DNA of 64,000 nucleotides from Edaphochlamys debaryana (GCA_016858145.1 JAEHOE010000005.1:1736001-1800000), one strand, 5' to 3'; positions 11,401 through 22,510 are shown, counted from the first letter of the stretch. Made by a program: numbers and translations. Notes: generated from the sequence alone by a model not told the origin.

Positions 11401-14400
11401 AGAGGCCCAAAGGTCCCCCACGGCCCCTTCCCCCGAGACCACCCACCTTGAAGCTGCCGAGGTGCGCTAACCCGGGCAGTAACCCCTAGCAACAGGACCC
11501 CATATGCCCGCTCCCACCTCGAAGCTGCTGAGGTCCCACCCACCCTCTCAGCGCCCCCTCCCCCCCTCCCCCAACCCCCCCTGATCCCCCAGGCCCCCTT
11601 CCCCTCCCCCTCTTATACCCGTAGCAGCATGTGGGAAGCCCATGCCAGCGGAAAGAACGAGACCCACCTCGAAGCTGCTGAGGTGTGCGTGGAAGTCCAT
11701 GGCCAGCAGCGCCCAGGAGCTCATGTCCACCGTGTAGGGCTGGGACAGGGGCGCGCCGGAGCCGGGCAGGCCCGTGAACTCCAGCGGCTTGACCAGCTGC
11801 GTGGACTCGGTGGTTAGGCCCATCTGTTGGGGCGGTTGGCGGTTGTGAGGGGCGGTTAGTTGGTTGGGGGTTGGTTGGGGGTTGGGGCCGGGGCGTGCGG
11901 AGCATCCTGTGAGGTATCCGTTCAAGCTGGCTATGTAAACCCTCAGCCCCGGCGCGCCTTGCGCCCCCCACCGCACCTGGGAGCGTTGCCCCGCATTTTC
12001 CCGGCGGGGGCGGTTGCGCGCGTACTCGGTTTGCTGCGGGGCGGCGGCGATGGGCGGCGGCGCGAGGCCGGTGAGGGGCGGGATGGGCGGCGGCGGCGTG
12101 GGTGCCGAGGGCGGCGGCGCGGTCCCGGGCGCGGGCGGGATGGCGGGAGCCGTGCCCGCCGTCGCCGCCAGCAGGGGGTTCGACGGCGGCGGCGCGGCGC
12201 CGGGCGCCAGCGGCAGCGGCGGCGGCGCAACGCCGCCGTTCAGCGCCGCCGTCAGCTGCGCCGTCAGCGGCAGCGCAGCGCCGCCGCCGGCCTGCAGCGA
12301 CGCCGCCAGGCCGCCGCCCAGCCCCTGCAGGCCCGCCGCCGCCGCGTTGGGATCCCCTGCCAAGAGCGCCGAGAACGTGCCCAGGTTGGGCGCCCCCAGA
12401 CCCGCCAGCAGGTTCGGATTGCCCGCCGCCAGCTGCGCCTGCGCCGCCGCCGCCGTCATGGCCGCCATGAGCTGCTGCGGCGTAAAGCCGCCGCCGCCGC
12501 CAGCGGCCGCCGCCGCTGCCGCCGCCGCCATCGCCGCCGCCATGGCCTGGGCTGGGTCCAGCGCTGCCTGCGCCGCCGCCGCCATGGGGTCTGGGTAGCC
12601 GTCGTCATCGTCGCCGTCGCTGACACCGCCCTTCCGCCGCTTGCGGCCGCCCGTGCTGCCGCCGCGGCCGCGCCGGTTGCGCTGTGATCGGGCGGGGAAT
12701 GGGACGTGGACAGGGGATGGGGATGGGCGTAGCGCGGTGAGGAGTGCGAGTGGGGCAGCTATGTCTGAGCCAGGGGTTCGGCCTCCAACCGCCAACCGCC
12801 CCGCCCTCTCCGCCAGACCCCGGAGCCTGCGCCAACCCAGCCCGGCGCGGTGCCCACGCCCCCAGGCCCAGGCCCGGCCACATCCTCTCTTTGCCCTCCC
12901 CTGCACCCCGCCCCGTCCCCACGCCCCAGCCACCCACGTCGTCTCCCCCTCCGCCCCCGCCGCTGCGTGGCGGCGGCGGTGCGGGCGCCTGATCGTCCGG
13001 CATGCGCCCGCCGTACATGATCGGAAGGCGATCCAGATCCAGACCCGAGAGCGCCTGGTGCAGCTCCTCGGGGGTCAGGCCTGGGGGGTGGCATGAAGGG
13101 GTGTTCGAAGCTGAGCGGGGGTCTGTCGCCTCGCAGGAGCGGCGTGAAGGAGGTCGGGGACGAGACCCGCGTAGGCCGAGCAGCCCGGGTAGCCGCACGT
13201 CCGGGCGGGCGGCCGGTCTGGGGCCCCAGGCAGGCCCATGTTTGTTCCTCAGGCCGCCTCCGAGCGCGGTACTTGGGGGCTCCGTAGACAGCCCCAGCCC
13301 CAGCCGGCGCTCCAGGCACGTCGCCTCATCCCAAGCCCCCAAGCCCCAGTCCCAGCCCCAGCTGCCCGCCAGCCCCCAGTCGCTCCCAGTGGAAGCCCAC
13401 CCCTCCCACTCCCCACAAGACGCAGCGCGCTGCCAGGCCCCTGCACACCCCCACCGCCCGCCCTCGCCTCCACCACCCGAACCGCACCCCATCTGGCCAC
13501 CCACCCGACCCCACCCTGCAGCCCCTTCCCAAGCTCAGCTCCGCCCCCGCGTGCGCGCGCCGTACACGGTACGGGCCGTACACGTGTGCCGTACAGGCCG
13601 ACTCACGGTTTAGTAGCTCCGGCTTGAAGCCGTAGCTGCGGGCGGCCGCCGAGTAGGGGTCCAGCATGGCCCCGCTGAGCGTGTACCCCGGTCCGGAGCG
13701 CGCCACTGCGGCGGGCAGGGGCTTGCCGGCCAGACAGAGCTTGATGAAGAATTTCTGTGGGAGGAGTGGGGGCATTGTGGGGGACGCAGGATGGGGTGAA
13801 GAGCCGGGTAGAAGCCGGAAGGGCGATGGGGACAAAGGGGCTGGGGAACGTGGACGGGGAGAGGCCCGGCGACGTGGACCCGCGTCGCATGGTGTTCGGG
13901 CTTGAGGGCTGCCGGCGCCCAGCTAGTCGCCACTCGCCCGGGTCCCACGAAGCGGCATAGCGCCGTGGTCCTGCCAGGCATCCTCCCCAGCGCTGAGAGG
14001 CGCCACACGTGGCCCGGGTGACCGCTCCACGTGCCACCGGACTCCCCTGCCCCATCGAGCTGCCCCATCCCCCTCAGCCCCCCACAGCCCCACCCCACGA
14101 AAGCACCCTCCCTTCCCACACACCGACCGTGCACACCGCGCGGGCCCCACCTGTGCGTGCGAGGCGATGGCTCGGTGGTCGCGGGACCCCACCATCTCCG
14201 AGCCGCGCTTCCAGTCGCGGCCGTGGATCTCCATGGCCCGCAGAAACGCGGCCTCCTCCTCGGCCGTCCACGCGCGACCCGCCTGCCGCTGCTTCCCCAC
14301 GTCCTTCCGCCTCCGCCGGCCGGTCTTTGTCCGCTCGTCCTCATCGTCTGTGTCCCCGTCCCCCGACTGTTCCACGCCTCCTGGCATGCCCGGAGCGCCC

Positions 14401-15480
14401 ATGCCGCCTGTGAGCATGCCGAGGGAGCCGTCGGCGCCCGGGACGCCGGCGCCGAAGGGGAGCCCGGCGTACTGGGCGGCGGCGGCGGCGGCAGCGGCGG
14501 CCGCCGCCGCGGCGGCGGGGTCTGGCCGCGGAGGAGCGGGCGTGGCGACGGCTGCGGGGGCGGAAAGGGAGGCGTGGGGGCGTGGGGTGGGATTGCGCGT
14601 GAGGTGGGGAGGGGCGGGGTGAGGTGCGGCGGGCCGCGTGGGGGGTGGGGTGCGGTGTGGGGAGGCCGGCCGGCGGGAAGGGGCGGGTCAACGCTGTTGG
14701 CTGGGGTGGGTTTGGACGGGAGGTGAAGGGCCGCGCGGCGTACGCAGCCCGGCCTCTGTGTCAGGGGACCGGGCGACGGGCTCTCTTGCGAGGCGCTCGG
14801 TACCCCAGACCTGCCCCGAGGCCGGTGCGAGGCGGCACTCGCGTGCCGCAAAGCCAAGGGTCCCCACCCTATCCATAAGCCTCGATCACTGGCTGAGTCC
14901 ACAGTGGCCCCCCGCCGCCCATGGCGTGGCGTGGGGCACCCTGCCATGCTCAGGCCCCCGTGCCAAAGCGCAAAGCCTCTGCCCCTGCTCTGTCCCCAAC
15001 CCGCTCCGCAAGCCGACGTGCTAGCTCCATCGGGGGGCTGTTCCAGCGAGAGGGCTCCCGGGTAGGAGCGCTGGCTCGCGCGGGTAAGTCCGGTGCCAGC
15101 CGTGCCCATAACCGCTGCAAGCTTGACCGCCGGGCTTGCCTCGAACAACCGCGCCGGCTGGCCCCAGGAAGAGTTCGCGTGCTTGTGTACAGCCCTCAGA
15201 GCGAGAGTGCACACGCCTCGAGCGTTTCGCGGGCAATCTCACCTGACTGCCGACCGCGCCCGCGACCTCCTGCTCCTCCTCGGCCCCCCCTTCCTCGACC
15301 GCGCCCACGGCCTGCTCCGCCCTTCCGCTTTTTGGAGCCGCGTCCATAGTCCGAGTCCTCGTCGCTGTCGTCCGCGTAGTCGTCGCCAGCAGGCATGTAT
15401 TCATCTTCTGCTGGTGGTGCTTGATAGTACTCGACCCCGGCCATTGCACGAGCGATGGCCTCGTCCTGTGAGGTATCCAT
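8459..15480 (-). CDS. MYSM1: MYSM1-like histone H2A deubiquitinase (SANT + JAMM/MPN)
   Basis: Predicted zinc metalloprotease removing ubiquitin from histone H2A in the nucleus. Twelve exons: 15480-15243, 14551-14151, 13754-13607, 13080-12938, 12681-11977, 11823-11668, 11044-10916, 10786-10737, 10609-10529, 10273-10136, 9794-9659, 9418-8459; 1094 residues. N-terminus acidic, then basic/Gly-Arg-rich (SKKRK, RGRGRGRGG). A SANT/Myb domain covers about 170-220 and ends SHAQKFF. The MPN domain begins near 585: Glu597 precedes VIGLLGG, and His659-x-His661-x7-Ser669-x2-Asp672 completes an intact JAMM metal site (WYHSHPVFEPSPSQKD). The order SANT then JAMM, and the VIGLLGG and GWYHSHP blocks, are MYSM1-specific as I know the family. 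No clear SWIRM domain is seen; long Ala/Pro/Gly segments separate and follow the domains. Shares a 297-base upstream region with DAP3. Confidence 0.88.
11442..11534 (-). repeat. Two copies of the exon 6 end and donor inside MYSM1-like intron 6
   Basis: The sequence at the real exon 6/intron 6 junction (11661-11692, exon side ctcagcagcttcgag on the minus strand, then GTGGG) recurs at about 11513-11534 and, with changes, at 11442-11466. Both copies keep the exon end followed by GTGGG. They look like decoy 5' splice sites made by local tandem duplication. Confidence 0.75.
11905..11932 (-). repeat. Copy of the MYSM1-like start-codon region in intron 5
   Basis: About 28 bases match the segment around the start codon at 15465-15492 with two differences. 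On the minus strand the genuine copy reads gcttgaATGGATACCTCACA, and the intronic one has ACG in place of ATG. It lies wholly inside intron 5 (11824-11976). Confidence 0.65.
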
Positions 15481-15777
15481 TCAAGCTAGCTGGGTGCGAG
15501 GCGGCTGGCTCATTGAGGAAAGGCGCGTTGGTTCAAGTAGTTCAAGGTCCGCGACGCAAGCGCCTTGCGGACCGGTTAAAGCTTCCGGTGACGCTAGTGA
15601 CGCTGCACTGCGCGGAGCACACGGTCTCGGGGCGGGCTGGGCGTGCAGAGCGCCCGGACTCGGACTCCCCATGCCAATGTCCATGCCAGAGCCCATGCAG
15701 CCTTCATTGCAGCAGCGACCGGCCCGTTGTGGCCACCTCGACCCCCAGACCCGACCGGACGGAGGCAAGGAGCGCGC
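15481..15777. promoter_or_regulatory. Bidirectional promoter region, MYSM1-like / DAP3
   Basis: Only 297 bases separate the start codons of these two divergent genes, so both 5' UTRs and core promoters must lie here unless unseen 5' exons exist. I recognise no TATA box or other defined element. Confidence 0.55.
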
Positions 15778-18700
15778 ATGGCTAGCGGCGGCGTGTGGTG
15801 GCGCGGTCTGGCGCCCATCACGGGCGCGCTCCGGACCCGCGGCCAGGCCCTGCAAAGTGCCTTTTCGACAAGGGGCTATGCATCCCCAAGCGTTGAGGAG
15901 AGCGGCTCGACCCCGGCTCCAGGACCTTCGAGGTGCGTGGCCATCTCGGTGATGGCTCAGCGCCATCCAGGTTGCTATCCGCAAACCCCGCCTCGTGCGT
16001 CGCCCCCCAGGGCCCCACGACACACCTCATCCCCAGTAATCCCTCACCCGTCACCCCCCTGGTCCACAGCGGGCGGCAGCTGAGCGTCGGCAACTACTAC
16101 CCCTTGGACATGTCGCGGTTGCCCGAGGCCGGCACGTCCTACGCTGGCGCCTTCCTAGCGCCTCGCGACCCCGGCTTCGAGCGGCGAGGGGGTTGCAAGG
16201 GCTTGCAGGCAGAGCTGGAGGCAACAGCCGGCGCGTCGGTCATGTACCGTCCGTCGATGGACACGCTCTTCAGCGCAGTTGCCGCGCGGCAGCACCCTCG
16301 CCTGCTGCTGACCGGCAGCGCGGGGTCCGGCAAGTCCGTGGCGCTGGCGGCCCTGGTGGAGTGGGCTCGGCGGCAAGGCTGGTAGGTACTCAAGTCTCTG
16401 GGAGGCGGAGCGCACGGCTCTCCCAACCTGCGTTCCGACAATGGACCTTGCGCTCATGGCGACCCCGTACTCGCAACGCCCCGTTCGCTCGACTTGCGGC
16501 GGGCCCTGATGCCTCGTGACAGTGATACAGCGCCAGATCAGCTTCTGAGTTTGGCACCCTTGCCCCTCCCTACTGTTGCAGGTTGGCGGTCTACATCCCC
16601 AGCTGCCTAGAGCTGGTGCGGGGCGGCTTCTTCCGGCAGCGCGACAGCAGGGGGTGGGACACGCTGACGTCAGCACAGCAGCTGCTCAAAGCGGTCGTCG
16701 ACGTGCACGGCGCCGCGCTCAAAGGCCTGCCGGTGATCCGGCCGTCGCCCGCGGCGACAGAGGGGACGCCCAAGGCGGAGGGCGAGGCCGGCGTGGGGCC
16801 CGGCAGCGCGGCAGCAGCAGCGGCAGGCGCTGGCAAGGGCGCGCGGACCCTGTACGACGTGGCGATGAGGGGGCTGCAGAAGGACGACGATGTGGGTTGG
16901 GCCGGGGGGGCGGCGCGGGAGGGGCGGGGTATGGCCAGGTGGGGCGGGGCAGGTTATGAGTACTGTGTAGGTCCGAGCGTAGGGCAGGGGGCGTTGACCA
17001 TGAGCGGAGCATCGGCCACAGATTTTGGGCGCGCGGGGCGCAGCAGAGTTTTCCTCAGTGATCCGTCTTCTGTCGCCACCCTCAGGCCCAGCGCGCCGTG
17101 GACTCGGCCCTGGCCCTGGTACGGCAGCTCGGCCTGGCGGCGGCAGGCGGCGCGCAGGGCGGTACGGCAGCACGGCCACGTGTGCTGTTCGCGCTGGACG
17201 ACTATAACTACCTGTACGGCCCCTCGAAGTACGGCATGCTGCCGCCGGGCGTCGAGCCCAGCAAGGCCAAGCGGCGGGTGCTGCAGGCTGACGAGCTGAT
17301 CCTGGTGGGTGCAAGGGATGGGCTCATCTGGTCGAGCAGACCTAAGGCAACCGTAGTCCATCTGCACCACCTGCGCAGCCTGAATCCATCCGGGCAGTGC
17401 GGCGAGCGCGTCCTGCACCTGCGTGAGGTAGGGATGTGCACGCGTCGTTGAGCCGCAACTCCGGAGCGCAGCCCGCCGGTTTCAGAGCTTCGCGGCGATC
17501 TGTAAAGCGTACGCACCTGTGCTGCAACAGCTAGCCAGACGTCCAGGCTCCCACCGGCCAGGCCACCGCCAAGCACGGGGACCGGGCACGGAGAGACTCC
17601 GGAAAAAGCCGACGACGCCCCAGATGCGCCCCAGCCGCTGGCGCAGCTCACAGGCGCCACGCGCTTTGCGCCGGGCATCGGCAGCTGCAGGAGGATATAG
17701 CGGGACATAGCATGACCAAACCCGCCAACGGCAGCGCATTGTGCACCCCAGCATCGCCGAGTGTTGCGGATGTACTAGACCGTAAACAGCCCCGACGTCC
17801 CGCGGTCTCGGCTGGCGTTGCGAGTGCGGTCCCGGTCGGCATCCTCGTCCCCAGCAAGCCACCGCCCCAAAGGCCCGAACCCAGCACCAGCGTCGCTCCG
17901 ACATGATAACGGACGATGAGACCGCCCCGGTCGCTGACAGGCAGCCGAGCGGCCGCACCCCAGACTCAGGCGGGAGCCCGCCAGCCCGGAAGCCCTCGCG
18001 ACTCGTTCTCCCGCTGGACTGCTCACCAGTCCAGAGGCATCATCGGCTCCAGCTTGCAAATCCACGCTCCGGCGCTTCATGGCGCTTCATGCACGCTCCA
18101 TGCACGCCCGAATCCTCGGCAAAGCACGCCTCGCCCCTGCCTCCTGGTGCCCCCTGCGCGCCACCTGTGCCCTCGCAAGTGCGGCTCCTCGCACCGGTGC
18201 TCATCTCCAACCCTGCCGCCCTCCTTCCGTGTTTGCCCACAGGCTCGCGGCATGCGGCTGCTGGACTCGGAGCGGGCGGGCGGGGCCACCGTGGTGGCAG
18301 CCACCAGCACCTCCCTGGCGCTGCCCGCACCCAAGGACCTGGGCCTGGGGCCGCAGGTGGCGCAGCTGGACGTGCCCCCCTTCAGCGAGGTGGGTGCTTA
18401 CGTGTCGCGGGGCGGGGCTGGCATGGCAGGCGGGTGGTACCGGAGAGGGGCTCTGAGCCCGCTTGCGGGCGGTTGCGGTTCGGGAGACCGTGTGGGGGAC
18501 CCTGCAGCTGAGGTGCAGGCCGCGCGAGCGTCACCTGCGAGAGCACCGGTACTGTCCCTTAACCAATGAGCGTGTCCGTCTTTGCTGCGTACATTCTGCA
18601 CGGGGGCCTTGCTCGCCGATCTACTGTACGGGTACTGTACGGGTTGTCCACAAGAACGTTGCCGTAGGGGAGGGAGCATGTGCGGCTTGGCGTCTTGCTC

Positions 18701-20070
18701 CGTACATACTGCACGGCCTTTCTCGCTAATCTACTGTACGGGCCAGCGGCGGCGAATGAGGGTTGTCCACAATAACCGACGTCTACGTTGCTGAGTGGCA
18801 GGGAGGGGGCATGGTGGCGCAGTGCTGTGCTTTACAGCTGGGCGCGGAACCCTCCACCGGCCTCATCACGCTTGCAACGGTTGCAAGTCGTGGGGCCACG
18901 GTGCGGGGTCCGACAGCACCAGATCTAGGGGAATCAATACGCAGTCCTACCCACCCACAAGAGTCTGTCAAGCCGCGACACACAGAATGGCTCTTCGGGG
19001 GGCCGTTCGTTTCAGGACGTTAGGGCCCCAAGTGAGCAAACAGCAGAGTCTGGCAACAATTGTCGACATACGCGAACACGGGCTCCGGCCAGCCCAAGGG
19101 TTCTTAGGCATGCGTGGAAGAGATGAAGACACCGAGGCGTACGAGCGTGGGTCTGGCCGTCGCACCACAAGAGCACACGGTATGACCGCAAGAACGGTAG
19201 GACCGCAAGAAAAATGTTAGGGCCGTCATCCCCTAAACCGCCACGCACAACGCGAATCAAAACCGTACTTTTCTGGCCCTCATCAAGTCAGGGCCCACGG
19301 TTGGGGCACGGGGCAACCTCCGAGCGTGTTGCCCCGCGGCCCCTCGGATTGTCTTTGACACCCTGTCCGGGTGCGTCAAATCGCCACGCACGCACTGACT
19401 CCCAACCAAACGCAAAGGATCGCAATACATAGAGGATATGAATCTCTCACCGAAAGTAGCTATGGTGTCGTGGCGGAAGGGCACAGATACCCTCGCCGCC
19501 ACGCCACGCTTGCGGCCGCTCGACCGCGCCTCAATACTGGAGACAGCCCCCACTCAGTTTGCCGCATTCGCGTCGCACTTGTTCGCGACCTGTATGACAC
19601 CGTCTGCGTGCGGCTCGGCACCACGACTTACGAGTGCCCATAAACCGTCGATCCAGACCACCCCCAAAGTGTGGCCTTCCATGCCATGTCGTGCCTACCT
19701 CTCGCTTTCATATTCCGCGCCTGCGGCTCCCTAACAACCCATGCATCTACTTCGCCTCGCACACTGCCTTGCACCCTCGACACCGCGCATGTTCGGGCCG
19801 CGCCTTGCCCTTGTCGTGCCTGCCTCTCGCTAGTCACACATCGCGACATGCTTTATCCGTACCGTATCCAACCACACCGCCTGTGCCCCGCGCCGCCGCC
19901 CGCAGGCCGAGACGCGCAACGCGCTCGCCCACTACCACGCGACCGGCTACGCGGCACAGCTCCCCACGGCGGCCCAGGCGCGGCAGCTCTTCATGCTCAC
20001 GCAGGGCAACGCCCGGGAGCTCCGCACCCAGGCCCCCGCCCTGGCGCTGCGGACGGCCCGGCAGGCCTGA
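15778..20070 (+). CDS. DAP3: Mitochondrial small ribosomal subunit protein mS29 (DAP3)
   Basis: GTP-binding protein of the mitochondrial ribosome small subunit. Six exons: 15778-15932, 16070-16381, 16582-16891, 17086-17304, 18243-18389, 19906-20070; 435 residues, slightly longer than animal DAP3. The first ~45 residues are rich in Arg, Ser and Ala with no acids before residue 40, as in a mitochondrial presequence. The P-loop is TGSAGSGKS at 133-141, and a Walker-B-like strand VLFALDDYNYLY lies near 292-303. Near the end, PFSEAETRNALAHYHATG followed by LTQGNARELR matches the conserved DAP3 C-terminal region. Intron 4 (17305-18242) carries a duplicated piece of the gene at 21162-22129, and intron 5 is 1.5 kb. 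A TGTAA signal follows the stop by 129 bases. Identification rests on these motifs; an unrelated P-loop ATPase is unlikely. Confidence 0.88.
17352..18089 (-). pseudogene. Truncated intronic duplicate of the Cys-rich gene
   Basis: These 738 bases match 21776-22510 almost base for base, with scattered substitutions and a 3-base indel. The segment holds the upstream region, the whole first coding exon (64 codons, still open, ATG at 17708) and the first ~22 codons of exon 2 of the Cys-rich gene, then stops abruptly. The full gene exists only at 21162-22129, so this is the derived, truncated copy. It sits antisense in intron 4 of DAP3, and its exon 2 frame stays open, antisense through DAP3 exon 4, to 16954. 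Confidence 0.85.
18581..18813. repeat. Diverged two-copy tandem repeat in DAP3 intron 5
   Basis: Two units of roughly 100-118 bases begin at about 18583 and 18695. They share, in order, a cgtacat-ctgcacgg block, atctactgtacggg, gttgtccacaa, a cgttg block and ggcatg. The first unit also repeats gtactgtacggg internally. Function unknown. Confidence 0.6.
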
Positions 20071-21161
20071 GCGGCAGCGGCAGCGCCGGCAGGGCTCAGC
20101 GCACGGGGCGCACATCCGGGGCCGCGCCATGTCGGGCCGGGCTTAGGGCTTCATTGTCATCCAAGAATGGCTTAGGAATCGTTGCGCTCAGGCGCACTTG
20201 TAATGATTGTCGAGCCTGCTCTGTGCCAAGTGCCACGGGCGCCGCTCCAGAGGCCGCGCTGCAGTCACGCAGGCCAGACCGTGAACGACACGGCCCCAGC
20301 CAAACGCGCAACCACAGGCTACCGAGGAGCGCCTACGCCGCAGCGCACAGAGCCATGGCAAGCCAGATCCCCCCACCCCCAGATAGAACCGTCGATGGCC
20401 AGCCGGCCGAGGCAACCGGCGGCACCAAATGCCCATGCTCAAACCAAATAGCACGCACACAAAACGCACGCCATGCGCACGCAAGGCTCCACACGGGCAC
20501 AGCACAGGTGCAGCTGAAGCACTGCACGAGGCCCGATCACAGCCACGGGGCCCCGTACAGCTCGGTCCCGGGTCTTTTATCAGCCAAACCTTGACTATAT
20601 ACCAAAGCCGCTACGCCCCACTCGCCCGATGATGCATGGGGTGGGAACGTAGCCGCTCAAGCGTGAGCGAAGCAATGAATGTCTTGCGCGGGCCCTTGCG
20701 TGGGGGCAACCATACACAAGGCGCATCTCACACCGGGGCCCCACGCAGGCGGGCCCCGGTTGAAGGAGGTGGCCTCAAGCCCAGCAGCAGGCGGGCGGTT
20801 CCGCCAAGCGGGCTCCGACAGCTGCTGCTGGCTTGGGCCTTCGGGGTTCATCCCATCCAATACATCGTCGCAGCCGACGGAGTACATCATCTGTTACCGT
20901 TGCCGTTGCCAAGAAGGGTTTAGTCATGTCCTACAGGTCGTTGGGCCGCAACCAGGAGCCCGTCACGGTCAAGTGCGCGCGCCGCGGGGCTAGCGGCGCC
21001 CGCGGAAGACGAGCGGGCGCCAGCCTGTAGCGTGCGATGGCACCGCGGCGGCGACTTCAAGACGTCAACAACCAGGCCAGCTGCGGCGAGCAGGCCAGCT
21101 TGCGGAACAAGCAGGCCAGCCGCGGCCGCCGGCGGTGCCTCGAGGCTGTCAGGAGGCGCTT
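20071..21161. other. Intergenic region between convergent DAP3 and the Cys-rich gene
   Basis: It holds the DAP3 3' UTR up to about 20.2 kb. I see no coding exon in the rest and no TGTAA on the minus strand for the Cys-rich gene. Confidence 0.5.
20199..20203 (+). terminator. TGTAA polyadenylation signal of DAP3
   Basis: The chlorophyte-type signal TGTAA lies 129 bases after the DAP3 stop codon. Its distance and orientation fit the 3' end of this transcript. Confidence 0.65.
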
Positions 21162-22129
21162 TTACGACGCTCCGCCGCCGGCCTCTCGCGCGCATAGCGC
21201 GGCGTGCGTGCGCATCACTCGCGTCACCAGCTGGTCCCGCTCCGCCGCCGGCTTCCGCGAGAGCGTGCTCGAGCAGGTGCGGCAGAGGGGCACACACTGC
21301 CCGCACAGCTCCGCCTCGCCTGCCGTCATCTGGGGGGCCGGGAAGAAGGGCGAGGGGCAGGAGTGAGTGCAGGCGTGGACCGTACTGGTAACAGCGGAAG
21401 TAGCGCCAAGGTTGGGGGCAGACGGGGTTACGGAGCGCAGGCGCTCGGTTCTCACCTGTCGGCATCCTCGGCACTTGCTGAACCAGCCGAAGGCAGTCGC
21501 GTCGGGCTCGCTGCAGTCCATCGCAGAGTCGCTCACGAGGGGCGCCGGCGCGGCGGGCATGGCGTCGCTGCCAGCGGGTGGGAGCGGCGGAACGGCGACC
21601 GTGGAGGAGTGCCCGCTCCCGGGGTTTCCTGCTTGTGAGGAAGCGCTGGTGAAAGGTGCACTGCCTGGACGCTGCGATGTGAAGCCGAATTGCGAGCTGC
21701 GCCCGGAGCTGTTTCCTCCGTGCGCGGGCTGCATCAACTCGGCGGGCGTCGCAGCGCCCGATGGAGGTGTGGCAGCGTAGTCCATCTGCACCACCTGCGC
21801 AGCCTGAATCCATCCGGGCAGTGCGGCGAGCGCGTCCTGCACCTGCGTGAGGTAGGGATGTGCACGCGTCGTTGAGCCGCAACTCCGGAGCGCAGCCCGC
21901 CGGTTTCAGAGCGCGGCGATCTGTAAAGCGTACGCACCTGTGCAGCCACGGCTAGCCAGACGTCCAGGCTCCCACCGGCCAGGCCACCGCCAAGCACGGG
22001 GACCGGGCACGGAGAGACTCCGGAAGAAGCCGACGACGCCCCAGATGCGCCCCAGCCGCTGGCGCAGCTCACGGACGCCACGCGCTTTGCGCCGGGCATC
22101 GGCAGCTGCAGGAGGATATAGCGGGACAT
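21162..22129 (-). CDS. Cys-rich protein of unknown function
   Basis: I do not recognise a family. Three exons, 22129-21938, 21842-21456 and 21329-21162, join at phase 0 to give 248 residues. The N-terminus (MSRYILLQLPMPGAKR) is followed by a Gly/Ser/Pro-rich stretch, then a Ser/Ala/Pro-rich middle. Near the C-terminus a Cys cluster spans the last junction: FSKCRGCRQ / MTAGEAELCGQCVPLCRTC, that is C-x2-C-x10-C-x2-C-x3-C-x2-C, which could bind one or two zinc ions. The final 35 residues look helical and basic. Start chosen at the first ATG of the open first exon. The first exon and the upstream region are duplicated inside DAP3 intron 4. Divergent from FPGS, with 848 bases between starts. Confidence 0.6.
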
Positions 22130-22510
22130 AGCATGACCAAACCCGCCAACGGCAGCGCATTGTGCCCCCCGGCATCGCCGAGTGTTGCGAATGTACTAGA
22201 CCGTAAACAGCCCCGACGTCCCGCGGTCTCGGCTGGCGTTGCGAGTGCGGTCCCGGTCGGCATCCTCGTCCCCAGCAAGCCACCGCCCCAAAGGCCCGAA
22301 CCCAGCACCAGCGTCGCTCCGACATGATAACGGGGGACGAGACCACCCCGGTCGCTGACAGGCAGCCGAGCGGCCGCACCCCAGACTCAGGCGGGAGCCC
22401 GCCAGCCCGGAAGCCCTCGCGACTCGTTCTCCTGCTGAGTTGCTCACCAGTCCAGAAGCATCATCGGCTCCAGCTTGCAAATCCACGCTCCGGCGCTTCA
22501 TGGCGCTTCA
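21776..22510 (-). repeat. Source copy of the segmental duplication found in DAP3 intron 4
   Basis: It corresponds to 17352-18089 at an offset of about 4424 bases, same orientation. It covers the promoter-proximal region, exon 1, intron 1 and the start of exon 2 of the Cys-rich gene. The right ends of both copies fall in a short direct repeat, ggcgcttcatggcgcttca. Confidence 0.85.

Noticed and set aside
22133..22327. 64-residue plus-strand frame present in both segmental copies
   Set aside because: Conserved only because the whole segment is duplicated; no homology or downstream exon supports it.
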